Shown here: positions 16,066 through 23,411 of the stretch, piece by piece
How positions within the stretch are numbered: the stretch's first letter is position 1
How the letters are laid out: the number at the start of each line of letters is the position of its first letter
Source: Corallococcus sp. CAG:1435
GTDB lineage: Bacteria; Bacillota; Clostridia; Christensenellales; CAG-314
Reading direction: 5' to 3'
Length of the DNA: 36,888 nucleotides
Assembly (NCBI GenBank): GCA_000433775.1
Contig: HF998498.1
Location: forward strand, 50,321-87,208
Notes under the pieces: generated by a model
Database searches by the model: none
What the model saw: only the letters and a program-made list of their open reading frames with translations
Told to the model about the DNA's origin: nothing
Program-made: the position numbers and the translations under genes

Positions 16066-16111
16066 GTCATTCTACTTTGCAAATGTTGCAATGCAATTTT
16101 ACGCAACAAAC

Positions 16112-16140
16112 AAAAACGCCTGTTTTAAGGCGTTTTTTTT
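16112..16140 (+). terminator. Terminator of glyQS
   Basis: AACGCCT / AGGCGTT stem (16115-16134), loop of 6 bases, followed by a T-run; 46 bases after the stop. Confidence 0.9.
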
Positions 16141-16450
16141 TGTTGGAAGGGATTTTACAACGGACAAACTTTTACACAGGAAAATGCGTTGCCGTTGCCT
16201 TTTGAATGGTTCAATTACAATGTGTTGAAAAATTTTGCCGCAGTTGAAATAAAAGGTGAAACACGCATAAAAACGCAAACAATACCTTTGCTCAAGCCAA
16301 CGGCAAAACAAAATGTTTTGCGCAAACGGCGAATTGCCTTTCTTGCGGTGCGTTTTTCCTGTTGGCACAAGACACGGCGGTTGAATTTTGTTGAATTGCA
16401 ATTTGCGGAAAAAGTCCTTTGCTGTTGTTTGCACGAAACAAAAAAATTTT

Positions 16451-16465
16451 GCAACTTCAGGTTGC
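16451..16465. promoter_or_regulatory. Palindrome copy 1, candidate XRE operator
   Basis: GCAACTTCAGGTTGC, 15 bases, one mismatched pair. It recurs identically at 16647-16661 and as a perfect version at 16724-16738. Confidence 0.45.
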
Positions 16466-16646
16466 TTGTCAGTGCGTTTGTTGTCGTGGTAGCATAATTG
16501 CAGAAAACAACTTGCGCAAACGGTAACTTGCCTTTCTTGCGGGTGCGTTTTTCCTGTTGACACAATGCACGGCGATTAAAATTTGTTGGAATTGCAATTT
16601 GCGGAAAAAGTCATTGGCAGTTGTCTGCACGAAACAACGAAAATTT

Positions 16647-16661
16647 GCAACTTCAGGTTGC
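16647..16661. promoter_or_regulatory. Palindrome copy 2, candidate XRE operator
   Basis: Identical to the copy at 16451-16465, 196 bases further on in the second tandem unit. Confidence 0.45.
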
Positions 16662-16723
16662 TTGTCAGTGCGTTTGCCGTCGTGGTAGCATAATTGCAGA
16701 ATATAACTTGTGCAAAACAATTT

Positions 16724-16738
16724 GCAACTTCAAGTTGC
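16724..16738. promoter_or_regulatory. Palindrome copy 3, abutting the XRE gene promoter
   Basis: GCAACTT-C-AAGTTGC, a perfect 15-base inverted repeat ending one base before the -35 box at 16739. Position and symmetry suit a dimeric helix-turn-helix repressor or activator; that the downstream XRE protein binds it is inference. Confidence 0.55.
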
Positions 16739-16767
16739 TTGTTGGAAAATGCATTTCAGGTTACAAT
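16739..16767 (+). promoter_or_regulatory. Promoter of the XRE cassette
   Basis: TTGTTG (16739-16744) and TACAAT (16762-16767), 17-base spacer, 17 bases before ATG 16785. Confidence 0.72.
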
Positions 16768-16784
16768 GAAAGCAGGAGGAAAAC

Positions 16785-17231
16785 ATGCTGGATTTTGAAA
16801 GTATCGGAAAAGTTATTCACGAACTGCGTACAAAACACGGGTACAGTCAGGATTCTTTGGCGGAACTGCTGGGAGTGTCGCATCAGGCAGTTTCTCGCTG
16901 GGAATTGGGCATGGCTGTGCCTACCGTGGACAATCTTGTGGAGTTGTGCGACCTTTTTGAAGTTAGTTTCGAACAGTTGCTGTGCCTTGACAAAAAAGCA
17001 CAATTTGACCCAAAGGACATTTTCAAAGGACACAGCAGAATGTTTGTGCTGAAACAAATTATCAACGGACAATTTGCTTTTGACGTGGCGGCGAATTTCA
17101 ACATTTTTTTACCGCAGGAAAGACTGATGTTGTTGCGTGCGGTGAAAGAAGGAAAACTGAGTGTCAACAAATTTGTGCTGAATGACAAGTTAACCAACGA
17201 GGAAAGACGGCTTTTGAGAGGTGCAAAATGA
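16785..17231 (+). CDS. XRE-family transcriptional regulator
   Basis: A 148-residue DNA-binding protein. Residues 7-65 form a Cro/C1-type helix-turn-helix (IHELRTKHGYSQDSLAELLG, then VSHQAVSRWELG and VPTVDNLVELCDLFEVS). The remaining 80 residues form a helical domain of unknown role. AGGAGG lies 6 bases before ATG. Its stop overlaps the start of a 43-residue ORF (ATGA), which in turn overlaps a 149-residue ORF, so the three are translationally coupled. Three palindromes lie upstream. It is probably an autoregulator of the cassette; the signal is unknown. Confidence 0.85.
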   Translation: MLDFESIGKVIHELRTKHGYSQDSLAELLGVSHQAVSRWELGMAVPTVDNLVELCDLFEVSFEQLLCLDKKAQFDPKDIFKGHSRMFVLKQIINGQFAFDVAANFNIFLPQERLMLLRAVKEGKLSVNKFVLNDKLTNEERRLLRGAK

Positions 17232-17359
17232 AAGTAAGAGAGAAAAATTTTGAGCAACATTTGTACGAAAGGTTGGGAACAATGCATCGAATCGTGTACG
17301 AACACCCCATAAGACGGACGTGGTATTTGAAAGATATTGATTTCGGAGGCAGAATATGA
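17228..17359 (+). CDS. Small coupled ORF, 43 residues, unknown
   Basis: Too short for most gene callers but well supported as translated. ATG 17228 overlaps the XRE stop (ATGA), GAGAGG lies 6 bases before it, and its own stop overlaps the next start (ATGA). The peptide is basic and aromatic, beginning MKVREKNFEQHLYERLG and ending WYLKDIDFGGRI; no signal peptide or membrane helix. I do not recognise it. It could be a modulator of the XRE protein or a relic of a larger protein. Confidence 0.7.
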   Translation: MKVREKNFEQHLYERLGTMHRIVYEHPIRRTWYLKDIDFGGRI

Positions 17360-17805
17360 GAATAGAAAACATGATACCCTTTTTGAACAGCAAAGACCTT
17401 GGCGAACTTGCGCAAAGCATTTTGAAGGGAGAACTTGACATAAATTTAACAACGCTGCTACCCTTCATGGACGAGGCGGACGTGGACAAAATTTGTTTGC
17501 AGTTGTCGGAAAACCCACAACTGATGAACAAAGTTAACATGTCGGCGCTGTACCCCTTTGCGTCGGAAGAATACGTAGACAAAATATTTTTGGCAGGCGT
17601 CAGAAACGGAAAAATGGAAAACAGCGCATTGCCCTTTGTCAGCGACAAATGCTTGCACAAACTTGTGGAAGAATACGTGCAAAATGACAGCGTAAACTTT
17701 GAAATTGACAAACTGTACCCATTTTTGGACGATGAGGACATTACACTGCTTTTCAAAACTTACATCGAAAAACACAAAAAAACTCCCACCGAACAGCAAC
17801 AATAA
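17356..17805 (+). CDS. Helical-repeat protein, unknown, in XRE cassette
   Basis: 149 residues, acidic and helical, made of about four repeats of 28-35 residues. Each has a core like (L)xPFxxxxDxDKIxL: MIPFLNSKDLGEL, LLPFMDEADVDKI, LYPFASEEYVDKI, ALPFVSDKCLHKL, LYPFLDDEDITLL. It resembles the C-terminal repeats found attached to some clostridial XRE regulators (recollection, not checked); here the module is a separate protein. GGAGG lies 6 bases before ATG 17356. Cytoplasmic. It could be the sensing or partner subunit of the regulator. Confidence 0.75.
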   Translation: MRIENMIPFLNSKDLGELAQSILKGELDINLTTLLPFMDEADVDKICLQLSENPQLMNKVNMSALYPFASEEYVDKIFLAGVRNGKMENSALPFVSDKCLHKLVEEYVQNDSVNFEIDKLYPFLDDEDITLLFKTYIEKHKKTPTEQQQ

Positions 17806-17819
17806 CAACAAACATCTAC

Positions 17820-17848
17820 AAGACGTCCCCAAACGGGGGCGTCTTTTG
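17820..17848 (+). terminator. Terminator of the XRE cassette
   Basis: AAGACGTCCCC / GGGGGCGTCTT with one G-T pair and a 4-base loop, followed by TTTT; 14 bases after the stop. Confidence 0.85.
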
Positions 17849-17865
17849 TGTTTTAAACATGTTGT

Positions 17866-17936
17866 GCCACGGCAGGGACAGTTTGCCGTGGCAAATCCCC
17901 CTTGTGAAAGGCAAAAACCGCCTTTCGGCAGTGCCG
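17866..17936. repeat. Cluster of three adjacent stem-loops
   Basis: GCCACGGCA / TGCCGTGGC (17866-17892, 9 base pairs), GAAAGGC / GCCTTTC (17906-17926) and CGGC / GCCG (17926-17936). More GC-rich than its surroundings and without an ORF. It may be a dispersed palindromic element or a structured RNA. The rest of 17937-18136 shows nothing recognisable. Confidence 0.6.
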
Positions 17937-18136
17937 ACCGCAAAAAAACACCGTTGTTTTTTGTGTTGCCGTGCAATTACACGCAGTTTCCGCCCCGTGT
18001 CGGATTTGTTACTGCACAATTTCTTTTCAAAAGTGCCAATTCAACTTTGTTTGCCTTTTCGCTTTCAGAAATGCACTTTTTCAAACAAAGAGTATTTGCG
18101 TTGTTTTGATATTTTGGGTAATTTTGCTTTTGCGTA

Positions 18137-18165
18137 TTGATTTACCGATAAATTTACTGTATAAT
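18137..18165 (+). promoter_or_regulatory. Promoter of tex
   Basis: TTGATT (18137-18142) and TATAAT (18160-18165), 17-base spacer, 51 bases before ATG. Confidence 0.83.
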
Positions 18166-18216
18166 AATTTTTGGGCGTTTTGAAACTACCGCCCCGAACA
18201 GGAGTTTGAAATCAAT

Positions 18217-20361
18217 ATGGATATCAATCAAAAAATTACCGAAGAACTGCAAATAGAAAGGTGGCAGACGGACGCCGCCGTTTCTCTGATTGACGAAGGA
18301 AACACCATTCCCTTCATCTCCCGCTACCGCAAGGAAGCCACGGGACAACTCAACGACGAGCAGTTGCGCAAACTGTTTGAAAGGCTCAACTACCTGCGCA
18401 ATCTGGAAGAGAAAAAGGCACAGGTACTGAAAAGCATTGACGAACAGGGCAAACTTACCGACGAACTGCGTGAGCAAATAGAAAACGCCGAAACGCAGGT
18501 GGCTGTGGAAGACTTGTACCGTCCCTACCGTCCCAAACGCCGCACACGTGCCACGGTGGCAAAAGAACAGGGGTTGGAACCGCTTGCCAACATCATTTTG
18601 TTGCAACAGACGGACAAAAACGCCAAGGAACTTGCAAAAGAATTCGTCAACGAGGAAAAGGGCGTAAAAACCGTGAAAGAGGCTTTGCAGGGCGCCTTGG
18701 ACATAATTGCCGAAGTAATTTCCGACAACGCCGATTACCGCAAAGTTATCAGGGACAAAACTTTCCGTTTGGGAAAAATAACCTCCGTCGCCAAAGATGC
18801 CGAAAAGAAAACGGTGTACGAAAATTACTACAAGTACGAAGAACCTGTGCTTAAAATTGCCGGTCACCGTGTGCTTGCCGTAAACCGTGGCGAAGCGGAA
18901 AAGGTACTGACGGTAAAAATAGTTGCACCTACCGATGAGATTTTGGAATATCTGGAAAAGCAGGTGATAACAAGGGACAACCCCAACACCTCGCCACTTC
19001 TTAAACTTGCCGTTGCCGACAGTTACGCAAGGCTGATTGAACCCAGCATTGCAACGGAAATACGCAATGCGCTGACGGAAAAAGCGGAAGACGGCGCAAT
19101 TTCCGTTTTCGGGAAGAATCTGGAACAGTTGCTTATGCAACCGCCAATTGTAGGCAAAGTTGTTTTGGGGTGGGACCCCGCTTTCCGCACGGGTTGCAAA
19201 CTTGCCGTTGTGGACGCAACGGGAAAGGTGTTGGACACTACCGTCATCTACCCCACGGCACCCACCACGCCGGAAAAAATTGCAAAAGCCAAACTTACCT
19301 TGCAACAGTTGATAAAAAAGTATCACGTTTCGCTGATTTCCTTGGGAAACGGCACCGCCTCACGTGAAAGCGAACAGATAATCGTGGACATGCTTCACGA
19401 AACGGGTTTGCCCGTGCAGTACGTTATCGTAAGCGAAGCGGGGGCGTCGGTGTACTCGGCAAGCAAACTTGCAACGGAGGAATTTCCCAACTTCGACGTG
19501 GGACAGCGCAGCGCCGCCAGCATTGCAAGACGTTTGCAGGACCCATTGGCTGAATTGGTGAAAATAGACCCGAAATCCATTGGCGTCGGACAGTACCAAC
19601 ACGACATGAACCAGAAAAAACTCGGCGAAACGCTGCACGGCGTTGTGGAAGACTGCGTAAACAAAGTGGGCGTCGACCTTAACACCGCTTCCGTTTCTCT
19701 GCTCACCTACATTTCGGGGATTTCTTCCGCCATTGCCAAAAACATTGTGTCCTACCGTGAACAGCACGGCAGATTTACCAACCGCCGTCAACTGCTGAAA
19801 GTGGACAAACTTGGGGCAAAAGCCTTTGAGCAGTGCGCCGGCTTTTTGAGAATTAACGGCGGCGACAATCCTCTCGACGGCACCAGCGTACACCCCGAAA
19901 GTTACCAAGCCACCGAACAACTTATGAAAAAGTTGAAGATTTCCCCCGAAAACATAGGAAACCTTGCAGGTCTTTCCAAGACAATTCGCAACTACGGCAA
20001 ACTTGCGCAGGAACTTGACATAGGCGAACCGACATTGAAAGATATTGTAGCCGAGTTGGAAAAACCCGCACGTGACCCACGTGACGAAATGCCTAAGCCC
20101 ATTTTGCGCAGCGACGTGCTGGAAATGAAGGACCTGAAAGAAGGAATGATTTTGAAGGGTACCGTGAGAAACGTCATCGACTTCGGGGTGTTTGTGGACA
20201 TTGGCGTACACCAGGACGGTTTGGTGCATATTTCTCAACTTTCCGCCAAAAAGTTTGTCAAACATCCGTTGGAAGTCGTAAAAGTTGGCGACGTTGTGGA
20301 CGTGAAAGTGCTTGGCGTGGATTTGCAGAAGAAACGCATTTCCCTTACCATGATTATCTGA
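18217..20361 (+). CDS. tex: RNA-binding transcription accessory protein Tex
   Basis: A 714-residue nucleic-acid-binding protein of the Tex / Spt6-like family, the usual length. Order seen: N-terminal helical domain with LIDEGNTIPFISRYRKEATG (24-43) and VEDLYRPYRPKRRTRA, a YqgF / RNase-H-like domain (about 315-440, from VVLGWDPAFRTGCKLAVVD), tandem helix-hairpin-helix domains (about 480-560), and a C-terminal S1 domain (about 640-712, GMILKGTVRNVIDFGVFVDIG, DGLVHISQLS, KVLGVDLQKKRISLTM). GGAG lies 12 bases before ATG, a little far. Monocistronic; convergent with the cyclophilin operon, with an array of terminator-like repeats between them. Confidence 0.96.
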   Translation: MDINQKITEELQIERWQTDAAVSLIDEGNTIPFISRYRKEATGQLNDEQLRKLFERLNYLRNLEEKKAQVLKSIDEQGKLTDELREQIENAETQVAVEDLYRPYRPKRRTRATVAKEQGLEPLANIILLQQTDKNAKELAKEFVNEEKGVKTVKEALQGALDIIAEVISDNADYRKVIRDKTFRLGKITSVAKDAEKKTVYENYYKYEEPVLKIAGHRVLAVNRGEAEKVLTVKIVAPTDEILEYLEKQVITRDNPNTSPLLKLAVADSYARLIEPSIATEIRNALTEKAEDGAISVFGKNLEQLLMQPPIVGKVVLGWDPAFRTGCKLAVVDATGKVLDTTVIYPTAPTTPEKIAKAKLTLQQLIKKYHVSLISLGNGTASRESEQIIVDMLHETGLPVQYVIVSEAGASVYSASKLATEEFPNFDVGQRSAASIARRLQDPLAELVKIDPKSIGVGQYQHDMNQKKLGETLHGVVEDCVNKVGVDLNTASVSLLTYISGISSAIAKNIVSYREQHGRFTNRRQLLKVDKLGAKAFEQCAGFLRINGGDNPLDGTSVHPESYQATEQLMKKLKISPENIGNLAGLSKTIRNYGKLAQELDIGEPTLKDIVAELEKPARDPRDEMPKPILRSDVLEMKDLKEGMILKGTVRNVIDFGVFVDIGVHQDGLVHISQLSAKKFVKHPLEVVKVGDVVDVKVLGVDLQKKRISLTMII

Positions 20362-20471
20362 CATTGCACAAACAACGGAAAAGTTTTGCAAAAAAAATGC
20401 CTTCAAGAATGACGGATTTCCACCTGAGAGCAAAACAGTGTCAGAGTTTGCGCTGACGGCAAAAATAATAA

Positions 20472-20502
20472 AAAAAGCGTGTCGTAAACCGACACGCTTT
20501 TT
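20472..20502. terminator. Bidirectional terminator 1 between tex and membrane protein gene
   Basis: AGCGTGTCG / CGACACGCT, loop of 5 bases, flanked by A and T runs; about 110 bases after the tex stop. Confidence 0.85.
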
Positions 20503-20604
20503 CCACGGGAAAACAATGTAATTTGGGCAAAATGTACGCAAAACGCCTGTACGGTGCAAAAAATACGGTACAGTAAGTGCTGACGGAAATGCGATAATAA
20601 AAAC

Positions 20605-20633
20605 AAAAAGCGTGTTGTCGAAACACGCCTTTT
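20605..20633. terminator. Bidirectional terminator-like hairpin 2
   Basis: GCGTGTT / AACACGC with flanking A and T runs, in the first conserved repeat copy. Confidence 0.7.
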
Positions 20634-20760
20634 CGATAAACAATAAAAAAATGTTTAGACGAAATACACGCAAAACATTTGAGCAAAATGTACGCAAAAC
20701 GCCTGTACGGTGCAAAAAATACGGTACAGTAAGTGCTGACGGAAATGCGATAATAAAAAC

Positions 20761-20791
20761 AAAAAGCGTGTTTGTTGAAACACGCTTTTTT
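20761..20791. terminator. Bidirectional terminator-like hairpin 3
   Basis: AAAAAGCGTGTTT / AAACACGCTTTTT, a perfect 13-base stem with a 4-base loop, in the second conserved copy. Confidence 0.8.
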
Positions 20792-20917
20792 CTACAAACA
20801 ATAAAAAATGTTCGGGCGAAATGTACGCAAAACATTTGGGCAAAATGTACGCAAAACGCCTGTACGGTGCAAAAAATACGGTACAGAAAGTGCTGACGGA
20901 TATGCGATAATAAAAAC

Positions 20918-20947
20918 AAAAAGCGTGTTGTTGAAACACACTTTTTT
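20918..20947 (-). terminator. Terminator-like hairpin 4, nearest the membrane protein gene
   Basis: GTGTT / AACAC core with one outer mismatch, flanked by A and T runs, 20 bases past the minus-strand stop at 20968. Confidence 0.72.
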
Positions 20948-20967
20948 GCAATAGAGTTTTGCCAAAA

Positions 20968-21942
20968 TCAGGGCAAAAACGTTATCTCGTCCGTTTGAAA
21001 ATTTATCCCCTCAATGCCGTAGGACGGTTCGCCCTGCACAACGATGCCTATTGCTCCGATGTTTTTGCAAAACAAACTCACCAACATAAACACATAGTCG
21101 TTTATCACTCTTACGGTGGCAGGTTCCTTGCCTTCCTCCGTCAGCACAATGAACAATGCGTCCAGCACCTTTTCCGTTATTTCCGAATGTCTGTCGTTGA
21201 CGGTAACGCTGACAAATTCCTTTTGCATCAGCACACCTTCATTGACTGTTATGCCAAAAACCGTTTCATCCTCTACCGTTACTTTGTTGACTATTGTGCA
21301 GTAGATGACATCCGCAATCTGTACAACGGGGATTTGCTTGTTTATTTCCGCCACGCAATCTTTGACGTTCAGTTTCACTACCGTTTTCATGTAACAGTCG
21401 CCGTCCTGCCGATACAAAGTTATTTCTTCCGCAGTGGCGTCAAGCAGTTTCATTACTTCCACGGCGTCCACGATTTCCGCAGCAATACCGCCTTCCACCG
21501 AAACATAGAACTGTTGTAAAGCGGCGCTTACCATGTAGGCAAGTTGTTTTTCCGCTATCGTAAGCGGCTGTTTTACGCCCAAATCGGGCGACAAACCGTA
21601 CATCAGTTTCTTGTAGTCGGGTTGTTGCTGCGACGGAGAAAGCCCCATCAACGGTGCAAGAGCGTCGGCGCTTTCGGCGTCCTGCAAAGTGTAGGCGTTG
21701 GGTGCAATTTTTTGCTTGTTAGGTTCGGAAATCACCGTCGAAAGCAAAGACAGAATTTGCGACATACGCACGTCGGCAATGCCCAACTGCTCGACATTGC
21801 TTTGCGGCGTAACCTGAACTTGGGCAATACCCAACTGACGTGGCGTAAGATTGACCACCACAATTACGCCTCCAACGACAATAAGCACCAGCACCAGCAA
21901 AAATATGAAAATTTTGAAAAGTATTCCGTGTTTTTTTGTCAT
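20968..21942 (-). CDS. Membrane-anchored protein, unknown
   Basis: 324 residues: a short basic start (MTKKHG), one transmembrane anchor (about 8-30, rich in V, I and L), then an extracytoplasmic domain of mixed alpha/beta character with no cysteine-rich or catalytic motif I recognise. Recurrent segments IVNKVTVEDETVFGITVNEG and FVSVTVNDRHSEITEKVLDAL suggest a beta-rich, cystatin- or BPI-like repeat, but this is a guess. The frame remains open through the cyclophilin gene to 22527; the start is set to ATG 21942, which is 5 bases after the cyclophilin stop and gives the anchor. The ribosome site is weak, so coupling to ppiB is likely. Confidence 0.75.
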   Translation of the reverse strand: MTKKHGILFKIFIFLLVLVLIVVGGVIVVVNLTPRQLGIAQVQVTPQSNVEQLGIADVRMSQILSLLSTVISEPNKQKIAPNAYTLQDAESADALAPLMGLSPSQQQPDYKKLMYGLSPDLGVKQPLTIAEKQLAYMVSAALQQFYVSVEGGIAAEIVDAVEVMKLLDATAEEITLYRQDGDCYMKTVVKLNVKDCVAEINKQIPVVQIADVIYCTIVNKVTVEDETVFGITVNEGVLMQKEFVSVTVNDRHSEITEKVLDALFIVLTEEGKEPATVRVINDYVFMLVSLFCKNIGAIGIVVQGEPSYGIEGINFQTDEITFLP

Positions 21943-21947
21943 AATTT

Positions 21948-22469
21948 TTACGCTTTGACGGGTGCAGGGTAGTTTACCCCGAAAGTTTCCACCGTTACGC
22001 TCTTTATTTTCTGTTCGGAATAGGGACGGTCGTTGAAATCGGTGTACTCGTCGGCGATTTCGTCCACCACGTCCATACCTTCGACAACCTTTCCGAAAGA
22101 GGCATAGGCACCGTCGAGGTGGGGTGCGTCTTGGTGCATAATGAAAAACTGACTTCCTGCACTGTCGGGATTCATTGCCCGTGCCATGGAAATTACGCCA
22201 CGTGTGTGTGCCAAATGGTTTTTGAAGCCGTTTTTTGAAAACTCTCCCTTGATGCAGTAGCCGGGTCCTCCCGTTCCTGTGCCTTTGGGACAGCCTCCCT
22301 GAATCATAAATCCACGTATTACACGGTGAAAAATCAGCCCGTTGTAAAAACCGGAATTTGCAAGGCTGATAAAGTTGTTTACCGTGTTGGGTGCAACTTC
22401 GGGATACAGTTCCACCACTATCCGCTTGCCGTTTTGCATTGTTATCGTTGCCACAGGATTGTGAGTCAT
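21948..22469 (-). CDS. ppiB: Peptidyl-prolyl cis-trans isomerase, cyclophilin type
   Basis: A 173-residue cyclophilin catalysing proline isomerisation. Seen: [36 protein letters not shown] with the catalytic Arg, [30 protein letters not shown] and [14 protein letters not shown]. No signal peptide, so cytoplasmic. AAGGAGAAA lies 8 bases before ATG. It is first in a two-gene operon with a membrane-anchored protein. Confidence 0.96.
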   Translation of the reverse strand: MTHNPVATITMQNGKRIVVELYPEVAPNTVNNFISLANSGFYNGLIFHRVIRGFMIQGGCPKGTGTGGPGYCIKGEFSKNGFKNHLAHTRGVISMARAMNPDSAGSQFFIMHQDAPHLDGAYASFGKVVEGMDVVDEIADEYTDFNDRPYSEQKIKSVTVETFGVNYPAPVKA

Positions 22470-22525
22470 ATACGTTTTCTCCTTGTATTCGCACGTCGGT
22501 TGTTATCGCCGACTTCTTTGAAAAC

Positions 22526-22554
22526 ATTATACCTTATTTGTAGTCTTGTGTAAA
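22526..22554 (-). promoter_or_regulatory. Promoter of ppiB operon
   Basis: TTTACA (22549-22554) and TATAAT (22526-22531), 17-base spacer, 57 bases before the ppiB ATG. Confidence 0.83.
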
Positions 22555-22617
22555 TGTTTTGCAACACACAAAAAGAGTGCGAAAAACAAAATTATTTCAA
22601 CTTTTTATGTCAAGTAG

Positions 22618-22646
22618 TTGCCAAAAAACGCAGTTTGTAGTATAGT
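22618..22646 (+). promoter_or_regulatory. Promoter of tRNA-Pro
   Basis: TTGCCA (22618-22623) and TATAGT (22641-22646), 17-base spacer, 10 bases before the tRNA 5' end. Confidence 0.82.
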
Positions 22647-22656
22647 ATTAGAGCAT

Positions 22657-22733
22657 CTGGGTGTAGCGCAGTTTGGTAGCGCACTAGACTGGGGGTCTAG
22701 GTGTCGCAGGTTCAAGTCCTGTCACTCAGACCA
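22657..22733 (+). tRNA. tRNA-Pro, anticodon GGG
   Basis: A complete 77-base cloverleaf. Acceptor CTGGGTG pairs with CACTCAG (with the C1-G72 pair usual in bacterial tRNA-Pro). The anticodon stem CTAGA / TCTAG encloses loop CTGGGGG, giving anticodon GGG. The T arm has GGTTCAAGTCC, and CCA is encoded. It reads CCC and CCU. Confidence 0.97.
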
Positions 22734-22743
22734 ATGTGGGCGA

Positions 22744-22812
22744 AAACAGCCGTTCACAGTGCAATTTAGGCTGTTTTTGCAGATTTTAGCACCGTTTTTA
22801 CGGTGCTTTTTT
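22744..22812 (+). terminator. Two terminators in series after tRNA-Pro
   Basis: AAACAGCC / GGCTGTTT (22744-22776, 17-base loop) and GCACCGT / ACGGTGC with a TTTT loop (22789-22806) followed by six T. The second is the stronger. Confidence 0.85.
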
Positions 22813-22850
22813 CGTTTTTCTACGGTGTTTTTTCGTTTTTTAAAAAAAAA

Positions 22851-23012
22851 TCAGCGCAAACAAGTGTCAAAATAAGTGTCAAATTTTAATGTCTCTTTTT
22901 GTTCTTCTTCGGCATTAACGTGCGTGTAAACATTCATAGTCATTTCAAACGTTGAATGTCCAAGCCACTTTTGCACTACTTTGGGCGGAACGCCCGCTTT
23001 GCTGCACAGTGT
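22851..23012 (-). pseudogene. Tyrosine recombinase (integrase), C-terminal remnant
   Basis: Minus-strand reading from 23012 to the stop at 22851 gives about 53 residues that match the end of phage- or ICE-type tyrosine integrases: AGVPPKVVQKWLGHSTFEM, then MNVYTHVNAEEEQKETL. The GHS motif (box II) and the nucleophile Tyr (NVYTHV) are both present. The upstream TLCSKAG corresponds to the end of the HxLRHTxATL helix, but the frame breaks at TAA 23013-23015 directly before it, and only an H-R pair remains of that block. No N-terminal or core-binding domain is found upstream. Sited 117 bases after tRNA-Pro and pointing at it, as expected for an element once integrated at the tRNA 3' end. Confidence 0.8.
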
Positions 23013-23342
23013 TTACCGATGACCTACCAATTTTATTGTCAGAAATTACAACAAACATTGACCTACTGCTCCACCGTACAAAAGGGCAAATTGTATTTTG
23101 CCGACGAAGTAAATTTTGCCGAACCTGCCGGCGGTGTTATTTTTCTTTTAACACATTCAACAAAAAAAAATTTCGAAACGACCGCATAGCCATTCCATTG
23201 AGAACTGCAAGCAGGAAAATTGCGTTGAGAGAACAGAATTGAGCCTGAAATTGAAAAGGCAACTCGCTACTGCACCTTAAAGTGGGATTGCGACACTTTT
23301 ACCGATAGGCGTCAAACAAAAATTTACCTTTGACTACAAAAA
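23013..23342. other. Intergenic remainder beside the integrase remnant
   Basis: No supported gene. A plus-strand open frame (22956-23189) exists without a ribosome site and overlaps the integrase remnant; the stretch is probably decayed mobile DNA. Confidence 0.4.
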
Positions 23343-23373
23343 CGAAAGCCACGCAAATTCTGCGTGGCTTTCG
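23343..23373 (-). terminator. Terminator of M3 peptidase gene
   Basis: CGAAAGCCACGCA / TGCGTGGCTTTCG, a perfect 13-base stem with a 5-base loop, followed on the minus strand by TTTTT; 38 bases after the stop. Confidence 0.92.
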
Positions 23374-23411
23374 ATGTGTTGTTTGAAAACGAAATTTGTT
23401 TAGGCGAACAA

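Larger units (their letters stand above)
16318..16745 (+). repeat. Tandem duplication, about 195 bases, plus truncated third copy
   Basis: Copy 1 at 16318-16511 (194 bases) and copy 2 at 16512-16707 (196 bases) are highly similar throughout. A shortened third copy (16708-16745) keeps the left end and the palindrome but lacks about 119 internal bases. Each copy contains the palindrome listed separately. The third copy runs into the -35 box of the XRE gene. No ORF in it has a ribosome site. The part from 16141 to 16317 holds nothing recognisable. Confidence 0.9.
20436..20950. repeat. Tandem array, about 156-base unit, each with a terminator-like hairpin
   Basis: Three well-conserved copies start at 20525, 20681 and 20838 (spacing 156 and 157), preceded by a degenerate half copy from about 20436. 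Each full copy has a CTGTAC / GTACAG stem, the word GTGCTGACGGA, and a terminator-like hairpin. A shorter sub-repeat (AAATGTACGCAAAAC) occurs twice between the later copies. No protein-coding signal. Confidence 0.9.

Noticed and set aside
16099..16720. Several minus-strand ORFs with repeated words in the region before the XRE gene
   Set aside because: They are translations of the tandem DNA duplication; frames and lengths differ between copies and no ribosome sites are present.
20968..22527. One 519-codon minus-strand frame covering both the cyclophilin region and the membrane protein
   Set aside because: Its first 195 codons are an out-of-frame reading of ppiB. The real protein starts at ATG 21942, just after the ppiB stop.
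22956..23189. Plus-strand ORF of 77 codons after tRNA-Pro
   Set aside because: No ribosome site, it overlaps the integrase remnant on the other strand, and I recognise no domain.
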